Assembly (NCBI GenBank): GCA_039621445.1
Contig: CP154954.1
Coordinates: forward strand, 4,141,437 to 4,205,436
Length of the DNA stretch: 64,000 bases
Origin: Euglena gracilis
Lineage: Eukaryota > Euglenida > Euglenophyceae > Euglenales
Reading direction: 5' to 3'
In this document: positions 54,420 through 64,000 of the stretch, one piece after another
Position numbering within the stretch: position 1 is the first letter of the stretch
Layout: each line of letters begins with the position of its first letter
Translations under genes and position numbers: made by a program
Notes under the pieces: model-generated
Databases searched by the model: none
Told to the model about the DNA's origin: nothing
Seen by the model: the letters and a program-made list of their open reading frames with translations, nothing else

Positions 54420-54990
54420 TGCATTGCGCCACTTCCACACCTCAATGGTAGGAAGCTTGCCGCACGGCTTCCGGACAGCGACTCCCAAAGGAATGGGGAG
54501 AGACTTCTTCGGAATCAGAGTTTGCGGGGCTTCTGGTGAACTCTTTCTACTCCGAAGCATACCAAGCTTCGACTGTGATTCCACTTACCAAGTTCAAAAA
54601 CTACGACAAGTGCCAAAAATCCGCACCCTCGTGACCCAGAAGGTTAGACTTCAGGATTAACTCACCAATTCAGCATTTCCAAACACTGAAGAAGCCTGGG
54701 CCCGAAGCAGGGGAAAGCGTGGGAAGCTGTACAAATAGGTGTCGGCAGGCGCGATTGCTTTATTGAAGAAGGCTGGATCAGTCCAACTTCCAACTTTCAA
54801 CTTCTAAAAGCCAACCCCCTCCTTGTCCAGATATTGAGGAAATTGAACACAAAAATGTTGCACCCCACCAAATATAACCCCCCCAATGTGCCATTCAGGA
54901 GAAAACAGAAAACTTTTGGGTGGATATATGCATTTTGGAAATTATTGGGAAGAATAGAGATACACAACAAAATTTGTATACGTCACCCAG
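54420..54990. repeat. Third, diverged copy of the 7.4/12.4-kb duplication
   Basis: Matches 7437-8080 and 12430-13070. Shared strings include TGCGCCACTTCCACACCTCA, AATGGGGAGAGACTTCT, AAGCAGGGGAAAGCGTGGGA and AAAGCCAACCCCCTC. It is shorter through internal deletions. Confidence 0.85.
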
Positions 54991-55339
54991 TCAGTTTGGC
55001 ACCCACCCACCCACTGTCGGAAAGGGCTGTTGTGGCCAGTATGGCTTTGGGCTTTATATTCCAGTGGTTGGCCATTCCCATGTTTTCCCTCCAACGCATA
55101 TAGCCAACGTGCGGGCCATGTTTGCTACACTCTTTTCAAGTCACCCCTCCTGCTACAAGTTCACATTTGCTGCTTCTCTTTTCAAATCACTCGCGTAGTT
55201 CTTCACCATTTCTTATATCCTCCCATTCTCTTTCTGGTTTCTGTTTCTGATTCTTTCTTTTTATATTGTATTTTTTTTGCATTTGAATTATTTTAATGGC
55301 AGAAAAAAGAACAACCTCAGTGGGATGTGGGAAAAACTG
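54991..55339. repeat. Block c family, inverted copy
   Basis: Reverse complement of 19320-19620 and of 59940-60250 (TTTGGCACCCACCCACCCAC, GTGCGGGCCATGTTTGC). Confidence 0.83.
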
Positions 55340-55850
55340 CGACATTTTTTAAAAAAGAGCATTTGGAAGGTCCCTTACACATACTTCCATCAAAAATGAT
55401 TGCAGATGATTCTGGGCCTGTTCCATTGGAACTTGCTGTTCCAGATTAGTGGATGGTTGCAAACGTGTTATTTGGACAGACAGTCAGGCAGGCAGACAAA
55501 TAATGCGAGACAGAAAGAGTGAGAGGGAGGGGTGGGATAGGTGGGTCTGCCAGGGCTTTCGGGAATCCCCAAAACCCAATGGGGAATGGGCGGTGGGTGG
55601 GGTGGTCGATCCCCAGGGGGGGCTGCATGGGCAGGTGGGATGGTCGACCAGATGGGTGGTCGACACCCCACCCATCCAAGGCCACAGAGAAAATTCTGAC
55701 CTTAAAACCAGTATTATGGGAAGGCCTTGCAGGTATGTGGGGGGGCACAAGGCTCTTGGGGTCCCCTGCTGGAATGCGGGGTTTCGGCTGTTTTTGGCAC
55801 GAAACACCGACTTTTTTTTTAAACGTTGGGAGGCTGGTTAGCTGCAGGTA
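55340..55850. repeat. Rearranged cassette, copy 2 (blocks L, X, Y, Z)
   Basis: Order here is L (55345-55465), X (55470-55590), Y (55638-55740), Z (55741-55815). Compared with this copy, 18.7-19.2 kb has Y flipped, and 61.08-61.41 kb has X and Y flipped together. No coding frame is shared. Confidence 0.78.
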
Positions 55851-56790
55851 AGATTCTCATTCAGATGGAACATCGCCATGCCCAATCACACTCAAGCAAA
55901 ATAGACTGCAAACAGTGGCCAACAAATGATGCAGCCGGTGGGGAACGCTTCAGGAGGTTGCCATGGTTCCAAACTGGGTTGGAAGGGAGCCATGCTGCGA
56001 AAGCTGCATCGTGCCAAATCTTCCGATATCTTGTCCCATCAAGCAGTGACAGTTCACACTTGACCCACCATTTTCCAAAGGGGAATGAAATTTTCTGGAA
56101 TCCGTAAAACACAGGCTGATTATCATTGTGCAAAAATATTACATGGACCTCTCCCAACAAGCCGAATGGTCACCAAATGAAAGGTAGAGATTCCGAATTG
56201 GGCAAATTCTTTGAGCGTGAGTGTATGGGTATTCACATGTTAACAAAGGCAAAATCGCAGTGCAACGAATGAGGTGGGAAAGAAATAAGCGTTCTCTGAC
56301 TATACTCCAATAAGCAGGGTGGAACAAAAATGAATTTTTAAAGCCTTGGTCAGACTGCAGGTGTACAGGTTCAGGACAAGTGCAGCCGAATCGAGTGCCA
56401 ATGGGAAAAACCAGCACAATGTGACAATTTGCAATGAAAAATCAAAACCTGTAATCAAAAACCAAACACACAGGCACGCACACAAACTTAAAAACACGCA
56501 CGCACACACGCATACACACACCTATTGCATTATCAGATCCGGTCTTCGCCTTGATCCCGGGGGGTTCCGAAAATCAGCCACTGGAAAAGCCACTAGCTGG
56601 ACCCCTCTCTCCTGGGAGGTCCGGGGTCCGGGTCCCTCAGGTCCTCCCAATTGGGAAACTCACCCCAACTGGCGGTTCGCCACGGTGGAAATGGGTTTTT
56701 TTCGGCTGGTTTTGTTCCAAAAAAATCCAAAATTGCAAAACACGCATTTTTTGGCAGGCTTTGGGGGTGAAATAAAAAAATTACGTTGAT
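55851..56790. repeat. Mosaic repeat, paralogue of 8.2-9.7 and 13.5-14.4 kb
   Basis: 55940-56150 matches 8200-8420 and 8930-9030. 56240-56420 matches 9270-9420 and 13690-13860. 56575-56640 matches 13930-13990. An imperfect CA stretch is at 56470-56520. Confidence 0.72.
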
Positions 56791-58349
56791 TCGCGCCGGT
56801 CACCAAGCTTTAGGGGGGCCAGGTTTGCATGGAAGGAGGGGGGTGCGGGGATTTCTTGTACATTTTTGACTACTTTCATCACTTTGGCCGTTTTTGATTG
56901 TTTGAGGTTTTTTTTTTGACCAGTTTGCAATTTCTGGCCACTGTTGGCAACTGTTGGCCAATTTACTGCAAGCTTGCACAATGCCAAGGTGCTTTGGAAA
57001 TTTCATGTCAAGTTTACAGTAAAATGTTACCTTTTCACAATTTTCATATTACATCATATTGAATTTTGAGGATTTTATTCTGATGTTTTCCATTTTTGGT
57101 TCGCAAAACAGCAAAAAAAATACACATATTTAGCCAACGAATCCAGAAAGATCGCATCGGACCAGCAGAAGGAGAGGTGGCTGCACAGAACGCTGCCCAC
57201 CCTCTTGAATTTCAACAAATCTTCATTTTCAGAAGGACTTCAACTAACATGATTTGTGAATTGACAAATCGATCACAGAAACACACATATCACCGAAGCA
57301 ACATTACGTCAAGCAGGAAAAGCTAGTTTTTTTTCGGGAAGTGTGTTTGTGCAGAGAGTGGTCCAGTGCTCCACTGGTGCGACTCTGACGATGGGGGGCT
57401 TGGGTAGGAATGCAGAGAACGGTCAGCAGCACAACAGGGACTAACGTGTTGTTCACACAAGACACCCGCCTGCGCTGGGACGGCAGCGGCGAGTGCATTT
57501 GACTGCCTGACGGGGCTTCCAAGGCAGGACACAGGTTTAAGCAGCCTGGGAGGCCCCCCCGCACGAGACGGTATATCGGTGCGGCACAAAAGAATGGGGA
57601 TAATAAAAGCTAACCCTATGGGGATATGGGGATAATAAAAGCTAGCAAAATAGCATGTGGCTAACACAAATCAGAGGAATAAAAAATAAACGAGGTGTTC
57701 CTTCAATTATTCTGCCCCAGTTAAGTTATCAGAAATTTATTCTGACATGAATTGCTAACGTATAATAATTTTGTTGTGTTCATTTGGGGGTATCCCGGAT
57801 GTGTGTGTATTTTGCTGCTGAGAAATACAACAAGATATACAGTATATGATATACTGCCCTGATGGTGGAAAGATTTAAACACGTCCCCAGAGAACTCTGA
57901 CAACAAACCAGCCAATCACCAGACAATCCCCCCAGTACCTGGGCAGAGAGGGAAGAAATGGCGCAAGGATTTCTTGATCATCACAGAAAGGCTTGAAAAT
58001 GCCAAAAGAAGAAAGAAAGAGGTTAAAAATGTCCAGAAATGATCCGATCAAAAAATAAATCTTATCAGAAATTGAGCATTGACTGAGGGTATTCTACAAT
58101 TTCACAAATATGACACATATTCAACATGGAATGAGGTATGCGTTCCGGTGGTCCCCCCCCCCCCGCCTGGGAGTTGGACACATTCAGACAGCTGCCATGT
58201 TAGAGTATTGCAGGCAGGAAGACCTAAGTAACGCCAAAGTAGCTGAAGCTAACTAGAATGGAAATTTGGAAACAGGGCGTCGCCTGAGGACCCCCCACAG
58301 GGGGTGCAACTGGAAAATTCGAGCTGGCTAGACAAAGGCTGTTGGGTCG
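56791..58349. other. Unassigned spacer
   Basis: GGGGATAATAAAAGCTA occurs twice, 31 bp apart (near 57597 and 57628). A C run is at 58157-58166. Overlapping minus-strand frames at 57304-57667 have no recognisable domain. No gene is called. Confidence 0.4.
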
Positions 58350-60270
58350 AACTGGGATGAGGCTTAGGCGACGCCTTGCCCGGAATGCGAAGAGACACTT
58401 CGCCTAACAACGAGGGGAGTGAACAGATATGGAGATATGGGTCATGCGCGGATGGGGTGTTTTACACCTGGCGTGGACACGGCAATAGTGTGGGCACGGC
58501 AATAGCAACCAGGGCACGGTGTCTTAGGGGAGACTGAATGACAGCTGCAAGCCTCGCATCGCTGTTGAGAGGTGGTCATTAGCAGGATAATCAGAGCAAG
58601 AGGCACCATTCGTTGCTATCTGTAATTATACGTAATTGCAACAGTGCTGGTGCTGACTGGGGACACCTACCCAGTCTACAGCCAATGAGAGCAGAAAGAT
58701 TGATCGTAGTATTGCCTCAAAAAGCCCACAAGAAGTAAAATGTCACAGAAAAATGACTAAATCAGCCAGAAGCAGCCAGAAGCAGCCAGAAGCAGCAAAG
58801 CAGCATGAAAAAAAGGCACAAAAGGCTAAACCAAGTCAAAAAAAAATCCAAATGGCCACAAAACAGCTGAAAGCAGCCAAAAACAGCCAGAAATGGCCAA
58901 ATGTGGGCTAAAATGGGAAGCAGCCAAAATAGTCAGAAGCAGCCAAAAGTGACCAAATGCAACCAAAAGCAATCAGAAATGGCCAAATATGACAAAACAA
59001 GTGGGCTAAAGGAGGCCAAAATTGCCCAAACAGCAGCGAGAAGCAGTAGAAGTAGTAGAAGAAGCCGAATCCAATGCACCCGGATGCAGCATAATTGCCA
59101 AAAATGGCCTCAGCAACCAAGAAGTGGTCCGTGTTGCCAAAAATGGCTTCAACAATAAAAAAAAATGGCTTGCCCGTACCTATCCACAATTATTCATATT
59201 TGCGGGTTTTGGGCTTATCCGTAAATATTTGTAATCATCCGTAATGTTCTGTTTCGGCATTAGCACCAATCCCTGACACATACCACTGAAATTTTTTTGT
59301 AAAAAAATACAATGAAAGAGGCAAAAGTACTTTGGTCAAATATGGTCTGCGTTGCAATTCATTCATGTCCAGGAAACAACCACTTCAAATTAAATGTGGA
59401 TGAAGGTTAATATACTTTTGAATTATATATTACAGAATCAGAAGCCAGGCTCCTTGTTTTGTGGGCTAATAGTGGTGGGTAGGTTGAAAATCAGCTGTCA
59501 CGGGGGGAGGGGTATAACTTGGGTGGGTTCGCAAAATGGCTCCAAGAAACTGGTCCGCGGGGTGGCGTGCTGCTGCTCCATTGCACCCATGGGGTTCATT
59601 GCGCCTACCTTCATTATTGTAACGTATGTCATACAACCACCGGGGTAAACCGGAGCTATCTGGATTTCCATTCCTCTCAACTCTGAAAACGGACTTATAA
59701 TTTCGGGGGGGGGGGCATTTGCCCAGCTTTCAACATTCAAATTCATGGTGTAAAAATGCGCTGGTTCGCTTGGGTTTATTTCACAATCTGGGCATCGGCG
59801 CTTTTGGAAGGGCCTTCTTTGAAAACGTGACATGAAAAATGCCTGGCTTCTTGTGGCAAAAGCTGACAATTGCGGTTTTCCCCACATCATACTGAGGTTG
59901 CCATATTAAAATAACTCAATAAAAAGTAAAGCATGCAGAATAAAAGGATAAAAAATAAAGTAGCAGAATCAAAAATCAGAAAAAAATGCGAGGGGATAAG
60001 AAAGGATGATGGACAATGAGAATGACTGGAAAAGAGAAGCAACACATGTGAACTTGTAGCTCTGAAAAGAATGTGGCAAACATGGCCCGCACGTTGGCTA
60101 TATGGCTACCGAGCTGTGATGTGGAAAAGCGGTGGAGGGAAAACATGGGAATGGCCAACCGCTGGAATATAAAGGCCAAAGCCATATTGGCCACAGCAGC
60201 CCTTTCCAACAATGGGTGGGTGGATGCCAAACTGACTGGAAATTGGAGGCAAATTTGTATTATAATCAAA
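58350..60270. repeat. Segmental duplication, blocks a, b, c, copy 2
   Basis: Block a is 58350-58860, block b 59427-59895, block c 59940-60250, all in the same order and orientation as 15.66-19.64 kb. Between a and b, 58740-59160 is a degenerate 9-11-bp AGCCAGAAGC/AGCCAAAAGC array instead of the foldback-like element. The duplication was about 2-4 kb, and one or both copies were later modified internally. Confidence 0.85.
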
Positions 60271-60370
60271 TTTGACACAGCATGGTTGGTCGTCCGGAAA
60301 GGCTCAGAGGTCGATGTTAACGTTAAGAATTACAATAATAAAATTTAGTAGAAACTTGGAAACAGAAAAT

Positions 60371-60440
60371 GGCTGTAGCTCAGTAGCTCAGTGGAAAGAG
60401 TCTGACATTTGAGAAACCCAGATTCGAGCGCCGGCAACCA
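60371..60440 (+). tRNA. tRNA-like relic or tRNA-derived SINE head
   Basis: TAGCTCAGTGG (60384-60394) matches the RNA polymerase III A box and GATTCGAGCGC (60421-60431) approaches the B box. The 26 bases between them are fewer than in a normal tRNA, the anticodon arm does not form cleanly, and the acceptor stem is not evident. AGCTCAGT is duplicated (60376 and 60386). It is more likely a SINE-type relic than a working tRNA. A T run follows at about 60454. Confidence 0.4.
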
Positions 60441-61079
60441 CCCATTTTTGGCCATTTTTTTATACATTCTAAACACATTACCATCAAAAAATGATGAATT
60501 CAAATAATAATGGCAACTGAAAAAATAAATGAGATATATTCTAGATTCAACAGTTGAACACAACTACCCAAAAAAGCCAAACCAATCACAAGAAAGCCAG
60601 ACCAATGAGGACAAACCTTATCTTCCATCTCTTAAATCACCAGTGCAGGGTGCAGGAGTGGGGGCTCAGGTAACCAAAAGTGAGGATTCCAAATTTTCTT
60701 CCCCCCCCGCCTCCAATTTGCATTTTATTTGGGGCGGAGGGAAAAAATGATGGGGTTTAGGGGGAGGTGAGGAGCGCGTGTCTGGGGTGTTTGTCAAGGC
60801 GTGTGCAGGCTGCAGGGGAAATGGTGTCCAGCGGGGGAAGGGTCTGTGTCCCAGGAAGGGTCCGGAGACCCCACCGAATTTGCCGTGGGGATGAGTCTCT
60901 ACCGACAGACCACATCACAGACCCACCACCACCACCGCCCCAACCACCGCCGCCGGTGGCTTCTTCGGGGGCGTTCAACCCTACCTGCCACACCCTCTCC
61001 CCAACAACCGGGTTCTTCAGGGGCCGGGCCCAGGTCCATGCGGAGACCCTCTGGTAAACCTCCTCCTGAATTCTTTTAG
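60441..61079. other. Unassigned spacer, GC-rich on the right
   Basis: 60750-61060 is GC-rich with CCACCACCACCGCC-type runs, open on both strands in several frames, with no recognisable domain. No gene is called. Confidence 0.35.
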
Positions 61080-61475
61080 GAAGAGCACTTGGAAAGGCCC
61101 ATACACATGCTTCCATCAAAAATGATCCCGGATGATTCTGGGTCTAGGTCTGTTGCATTACAACTGGCTGCTCCAGCGTAGCGGGTGTGTTGCAAGTAAT
61201 GGGTGGGGTCGACCCCCAATCTGGTCGACCATCCCCAGCAGGTTCCCGTGTAGGCTTCCCCGCCCTTCCCCGCCCCCAGCCCTGGCAGACCCACCAACTA
61301 TCCCCATCTCTCTCGCTTTTTGTGTCTGGAATTCTTTATCTGCTGGGTTCTGGGGGGACCCACAAGGCTTTTGGGGTCTACTGTTGGCGTTTTCTCCGGC
61401 CGGGCAATCGCCATGGACAACTGCGTGGTTGCGAAATCCGCTGGGTGGGACAGAGGGAGAAAGGTTGCCCCACCC
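61080..61475. repeat. Rearranged cassette, copy 3
   Basis: 61080-61195 is in direct orientation to 55345-55455 (TTCCATCAAAAATGAT). 61196-61345 is the reverse complement of the X-Y blocks (GGTCGACCATCC, CTGGCAGACCCACC). 61346-61405 is direct to block Z (ACCCACAAGGCTTTTGGGGT). The inner part is therefore inverted between unchanged flanks. Confidence 0.72.
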
Positions 61476-61830
61476 TGTGGAATAGAAGCCCCCGGGGGCT
61501 ACTATTCGGAAAGTTGGTAGAAAATCGGGGGGGGGGGGCTTCTATTTGGGGGGTCACTATTCGGAAAAATGGTTTGTGGGTCTACGTATCCTACCTTTCC
61601 AAACCATGTCAAATTTGCTGCAAATATACTCTTGTGGATGGATTGGATCAGAAAGTTTAAATTCACCCAATCCTCATTTAACCAATGGCTGAAGGAGCCA
61701 AAGCACTTGCCGTCTCAATTCACACACAACCCACGGGGAGCGGCCTACTATTCGGCGGTGGGGGGGGGCACTATTCGGAACGTTGGTCGAAAACCGAAGG
61801 GGGCGGCTTCTATTCGGGGGGCACTATTTT
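61476..61830. repeat. ACTATTCGG / TTCTATTCGG repeat cluster with a palindrome
   Basis: 61480-61507 is a 28-bp near-perfect palindrome (GAATAGAAGCCCCC and its mirror, with one mismatch). TATTCGG and G-run motifs recur near 61502, 61555, 61748, 61772 and 61811. GAATAG...CTATTC pairs can also form over longer distances. Confidence 0.65.
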
Positions 61831-63019
61831 CTCCCTCACCTCCCCACTCCCCCCCACCGACGCGTGAGTGCCATTTTTTCAAGGGAGATGGCAAAAATAG
61901 GTGAATCTTTGGCCGTGCCCCCCCCGCCCCCCCCTCCCCCCTGCCCCCCCCCTGCCGTCCACTAACCCCCTCTTTCTGAAAATTTTTCATTCTTCGACGT
62001 TTTTTCCATGAAAAATGGTCTTAAAATGTGATTTTTTTTGGCTGTGCCTGGGGGGGGTCCTCGGTGGCTGCTGCTGCACCGGGGAGTTGTTGACAGCCTG
62101 GTGGCTGCCAGAACGCCATCGTCTGCAATCATGTAATGTGACTGCCGCGGCAAAGCGAAAATCCAGGAGCGGCAGGGGCTTTTGTGGATTGACCATCGAC
62201 GTGCTGACATCGCTGGTGGCCATGAGCCATGATGTGCTCTCGGTTAACCACTTACCCCCCCCCGAATATGGGGTGGAGGGGTGTTTCTGTCACAGCATGT
62301 AGCCTACCGAACAGGATGCACCACCTGAGACGGGAATTTCTGCACTCTGAAATAGTTTGTATGAATAATTCACAATGGTTGGCATGGAAATGTTTCTAAA
62401 ATTTGCGATTCTGTAAACTTCTGGTAACCTGGTTCTGGAATCGGTTTTCCATTTTCTCCACTGTGTTGTTTCAAATTAGATATTATATGTATCCAAAATA
62501 CCAACCTTTTCATTTTTATATAGACCGGAAGCATGTACGCCCCCCACAATTTTGACAACGCAGCCGTAGAGAACAAAGTACCAGGGGCAGCAACCCCCCC
62601 GGATCCCTTTACCCCCCCCCGCCCTCCCCCAAATAACAATCAAAATGCCACTTTCAGGCCTTTATTTGCGCAAAGAATTTCTTACGGTGAACAGGGATTT
62701 TTGGGGGGGGTTTACGCCCACACCCGCCCAACCTCCCCACAACCCGACCCCCACCACCCCCACTAAGGCAGTGGGGGCGCCAATTTTTTGCAATATATAT
62801 TAAAACAGGTCCCGCGAGTCGTGAAACAGGCAGATTTTTGTTTTCCAAGATGTGCCCACTTTTGTAGAAAAACGTTGTGAGCATTCGCACCGACAAAAGA
62901 AAGTTGCTTAACTGCGAGTTCCGCCTCCTAAGACCGACTCTGGGGGTGTTACTTCCACTCTTCCAACAACGAGTCTGTCATTTTTTGAAAAAAAAGAAAC
63001 TTGTCAGTCAGTCACCCCC
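61831..63019. other. Unassigned spacer with C-rich patches
   Basis: C runs lie at 61918-61952 and 62598-62632. 62260 (CCCCCCCCGAATATGGGG) is another G/C junction. No gene or repeat partner is recognised in 62000-62880. Confidence 0.35.
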
Positions 63020-64000
63020 CAAAAAAAACAAAAAAGGCCAAAATTTTCTGGGTCATTTTAATGATTTATTGTAATGATTTATTTTTTGCTGACCCTCCCC
63101 TCCAAAAACCAATTAAATTACTCACCCCTGGGGGAGGGCGCATGGACACAAGGCATCCCCACTGTTTCCTCCTGGTACTCTTTTGGGGGTATGCACTTTG
63201 CACAATAAGGGAGAAAGGTTGCCCCAAAGCTTTTTTTTCTCAGGTGTACAACCTCCAATTGCGTGGGAAATGATCCATTGTCAATTATCCATTGCTCAGG
63301 CAATGTCTTTGGTGACATAACTTTCGAATAACACAAGGTTTTTTTACTTTGCGTTCCATTCTCAGGCTGAGACGAAGGTGCTGGGATGTGTCGTCAGCAT
63401 ATGGCACGGGGTCCGTTGGCGCAGTCCCTGGGATCAACGTGACAAAATATTAGCAAATCGGTTTCTTAGCGAACCTCAAAATTATAAACTGAGTACATTG
63501 ACTTCAAACAAATTCATTTGAGAAAAAAAAATAAAGCGAAACTACGAAGAACGAACACTAAACAGCTGGCAAAGGAATGGTGTACGTAACGGCATAACAT
63601 TTATGACATACACATAAAGAACGAAATGCCCTGACGACCATGCAATAAAAGGAAACGTTAGAAACAAAAAAAGAGCTGGCCAAGCTTCTCTTGAGTGTGG
63701 GGGTGGTGGGTGGGTGGACCACAATAAAACATGTTTCTCATTATTTTGTCACATGCACTCAGCCATTACTGAACCCGGCGCTGATTCTCCAGCTGTTGCA
63801 GACTCAGGAGTAAACCAAAAAAAAAAGAAACTGCTGGTTGGGGGGATGCTGAAAGATGGCAAATACAACTTGAAAAACAGAAAAATCGGATTGTGGCACC
63901 AAGGCTCCTCTGAAAAGACATTGAAGAATTTTCTTGGCATCAAACCAGGGACAGTTGAACGAATAGGGGTCATGAACAAAAGAAAGGGTCGCGATTGGCA
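63020..64000. repeat. Duplicated segment, paralogous to 20.96-21.77 kb
   Basis: Direct paralogue, ending near AGGGGTCATGAACAAAAG (21732 in the other copy). It runs to the window edge and may continue. Confidence 0.85.

Overview
The window is nuclear DNA from a repeat-rich eukaryote that I cannot name. Evidence for a eukaryote: no operon-like gene packing, GT...AG introns whose phases match across exons, an AATAAA signal behind the best gene, very long (CA)n and (GATA)n microsatellites, and many G/C homopolymer runs. No mitochondrial, plastid, rRNA or intact viral gene was recognised. More than 90% of the window is non-coding. Most long open frames are artefacts of short repeats whose period is a multiple of three (18-bp, CA and GATA arrays) or of stop-poor G/C tracts.

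Layout. 1-6.9 kb: a 2.6-kb macrosatellite in two full copies and one truncated copy, each with 11-bp and 18-bp minisatellites, an A-tract stretch and a G/C run. 7-14.4 kb: a mosaic of diverged repeat families, including a 1.15-kb duplication (7.38 and 12.37 kb) and a repeat copy interrupted by a 302-bp insert with intron-like GTAAAG...TGTAG ends. 15-20 kb: a GC-rich patch, a colinear duplication of 58.3-60.3 kb, and a foldback-like structure (16.33-17.63 kb). 20-30 kb: further repeats, a GC-rich 2.3-kb decayed coding region (22.9-25.3 kb), a 0.7-kb GATA array and CA arrays. 30.5-32.3 kb: a second decayed coding region with a Pro/Thr/Lys-rich tail. 32.4-40.2 kb: segments duplicated at 44.7-48.2 kb (direct and inverted), and G-rich tandem arrays. 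41.0-43.5 kb: the only convincing multi-exon gene. 43.5-64 kb: more paralogous repeat blocks, a tRNA-like relic at 60.4 kb and several strong palindromes.

The multi-exon locus is the most gene-like part. Its exons keep a consistent frame across two phase-matched introns. Its middle resembles a ParB/sulfiredoxin-type nucleotide-binding domain and its C-terminus is Lys/Glu-rich. The first exon carries several frame changes and an in-frame TGA, so it is either a young pseudogene or a real gene with assembly indels. The other striking signals are structural: three copies of one repeat cassette that differ by internal inversions, the intron-like insert, the foldback-like element, and a perfect 32-nt cruciform at 53.8 kb. 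Family assignments come from reading the sequence by eye; no database search was possible.
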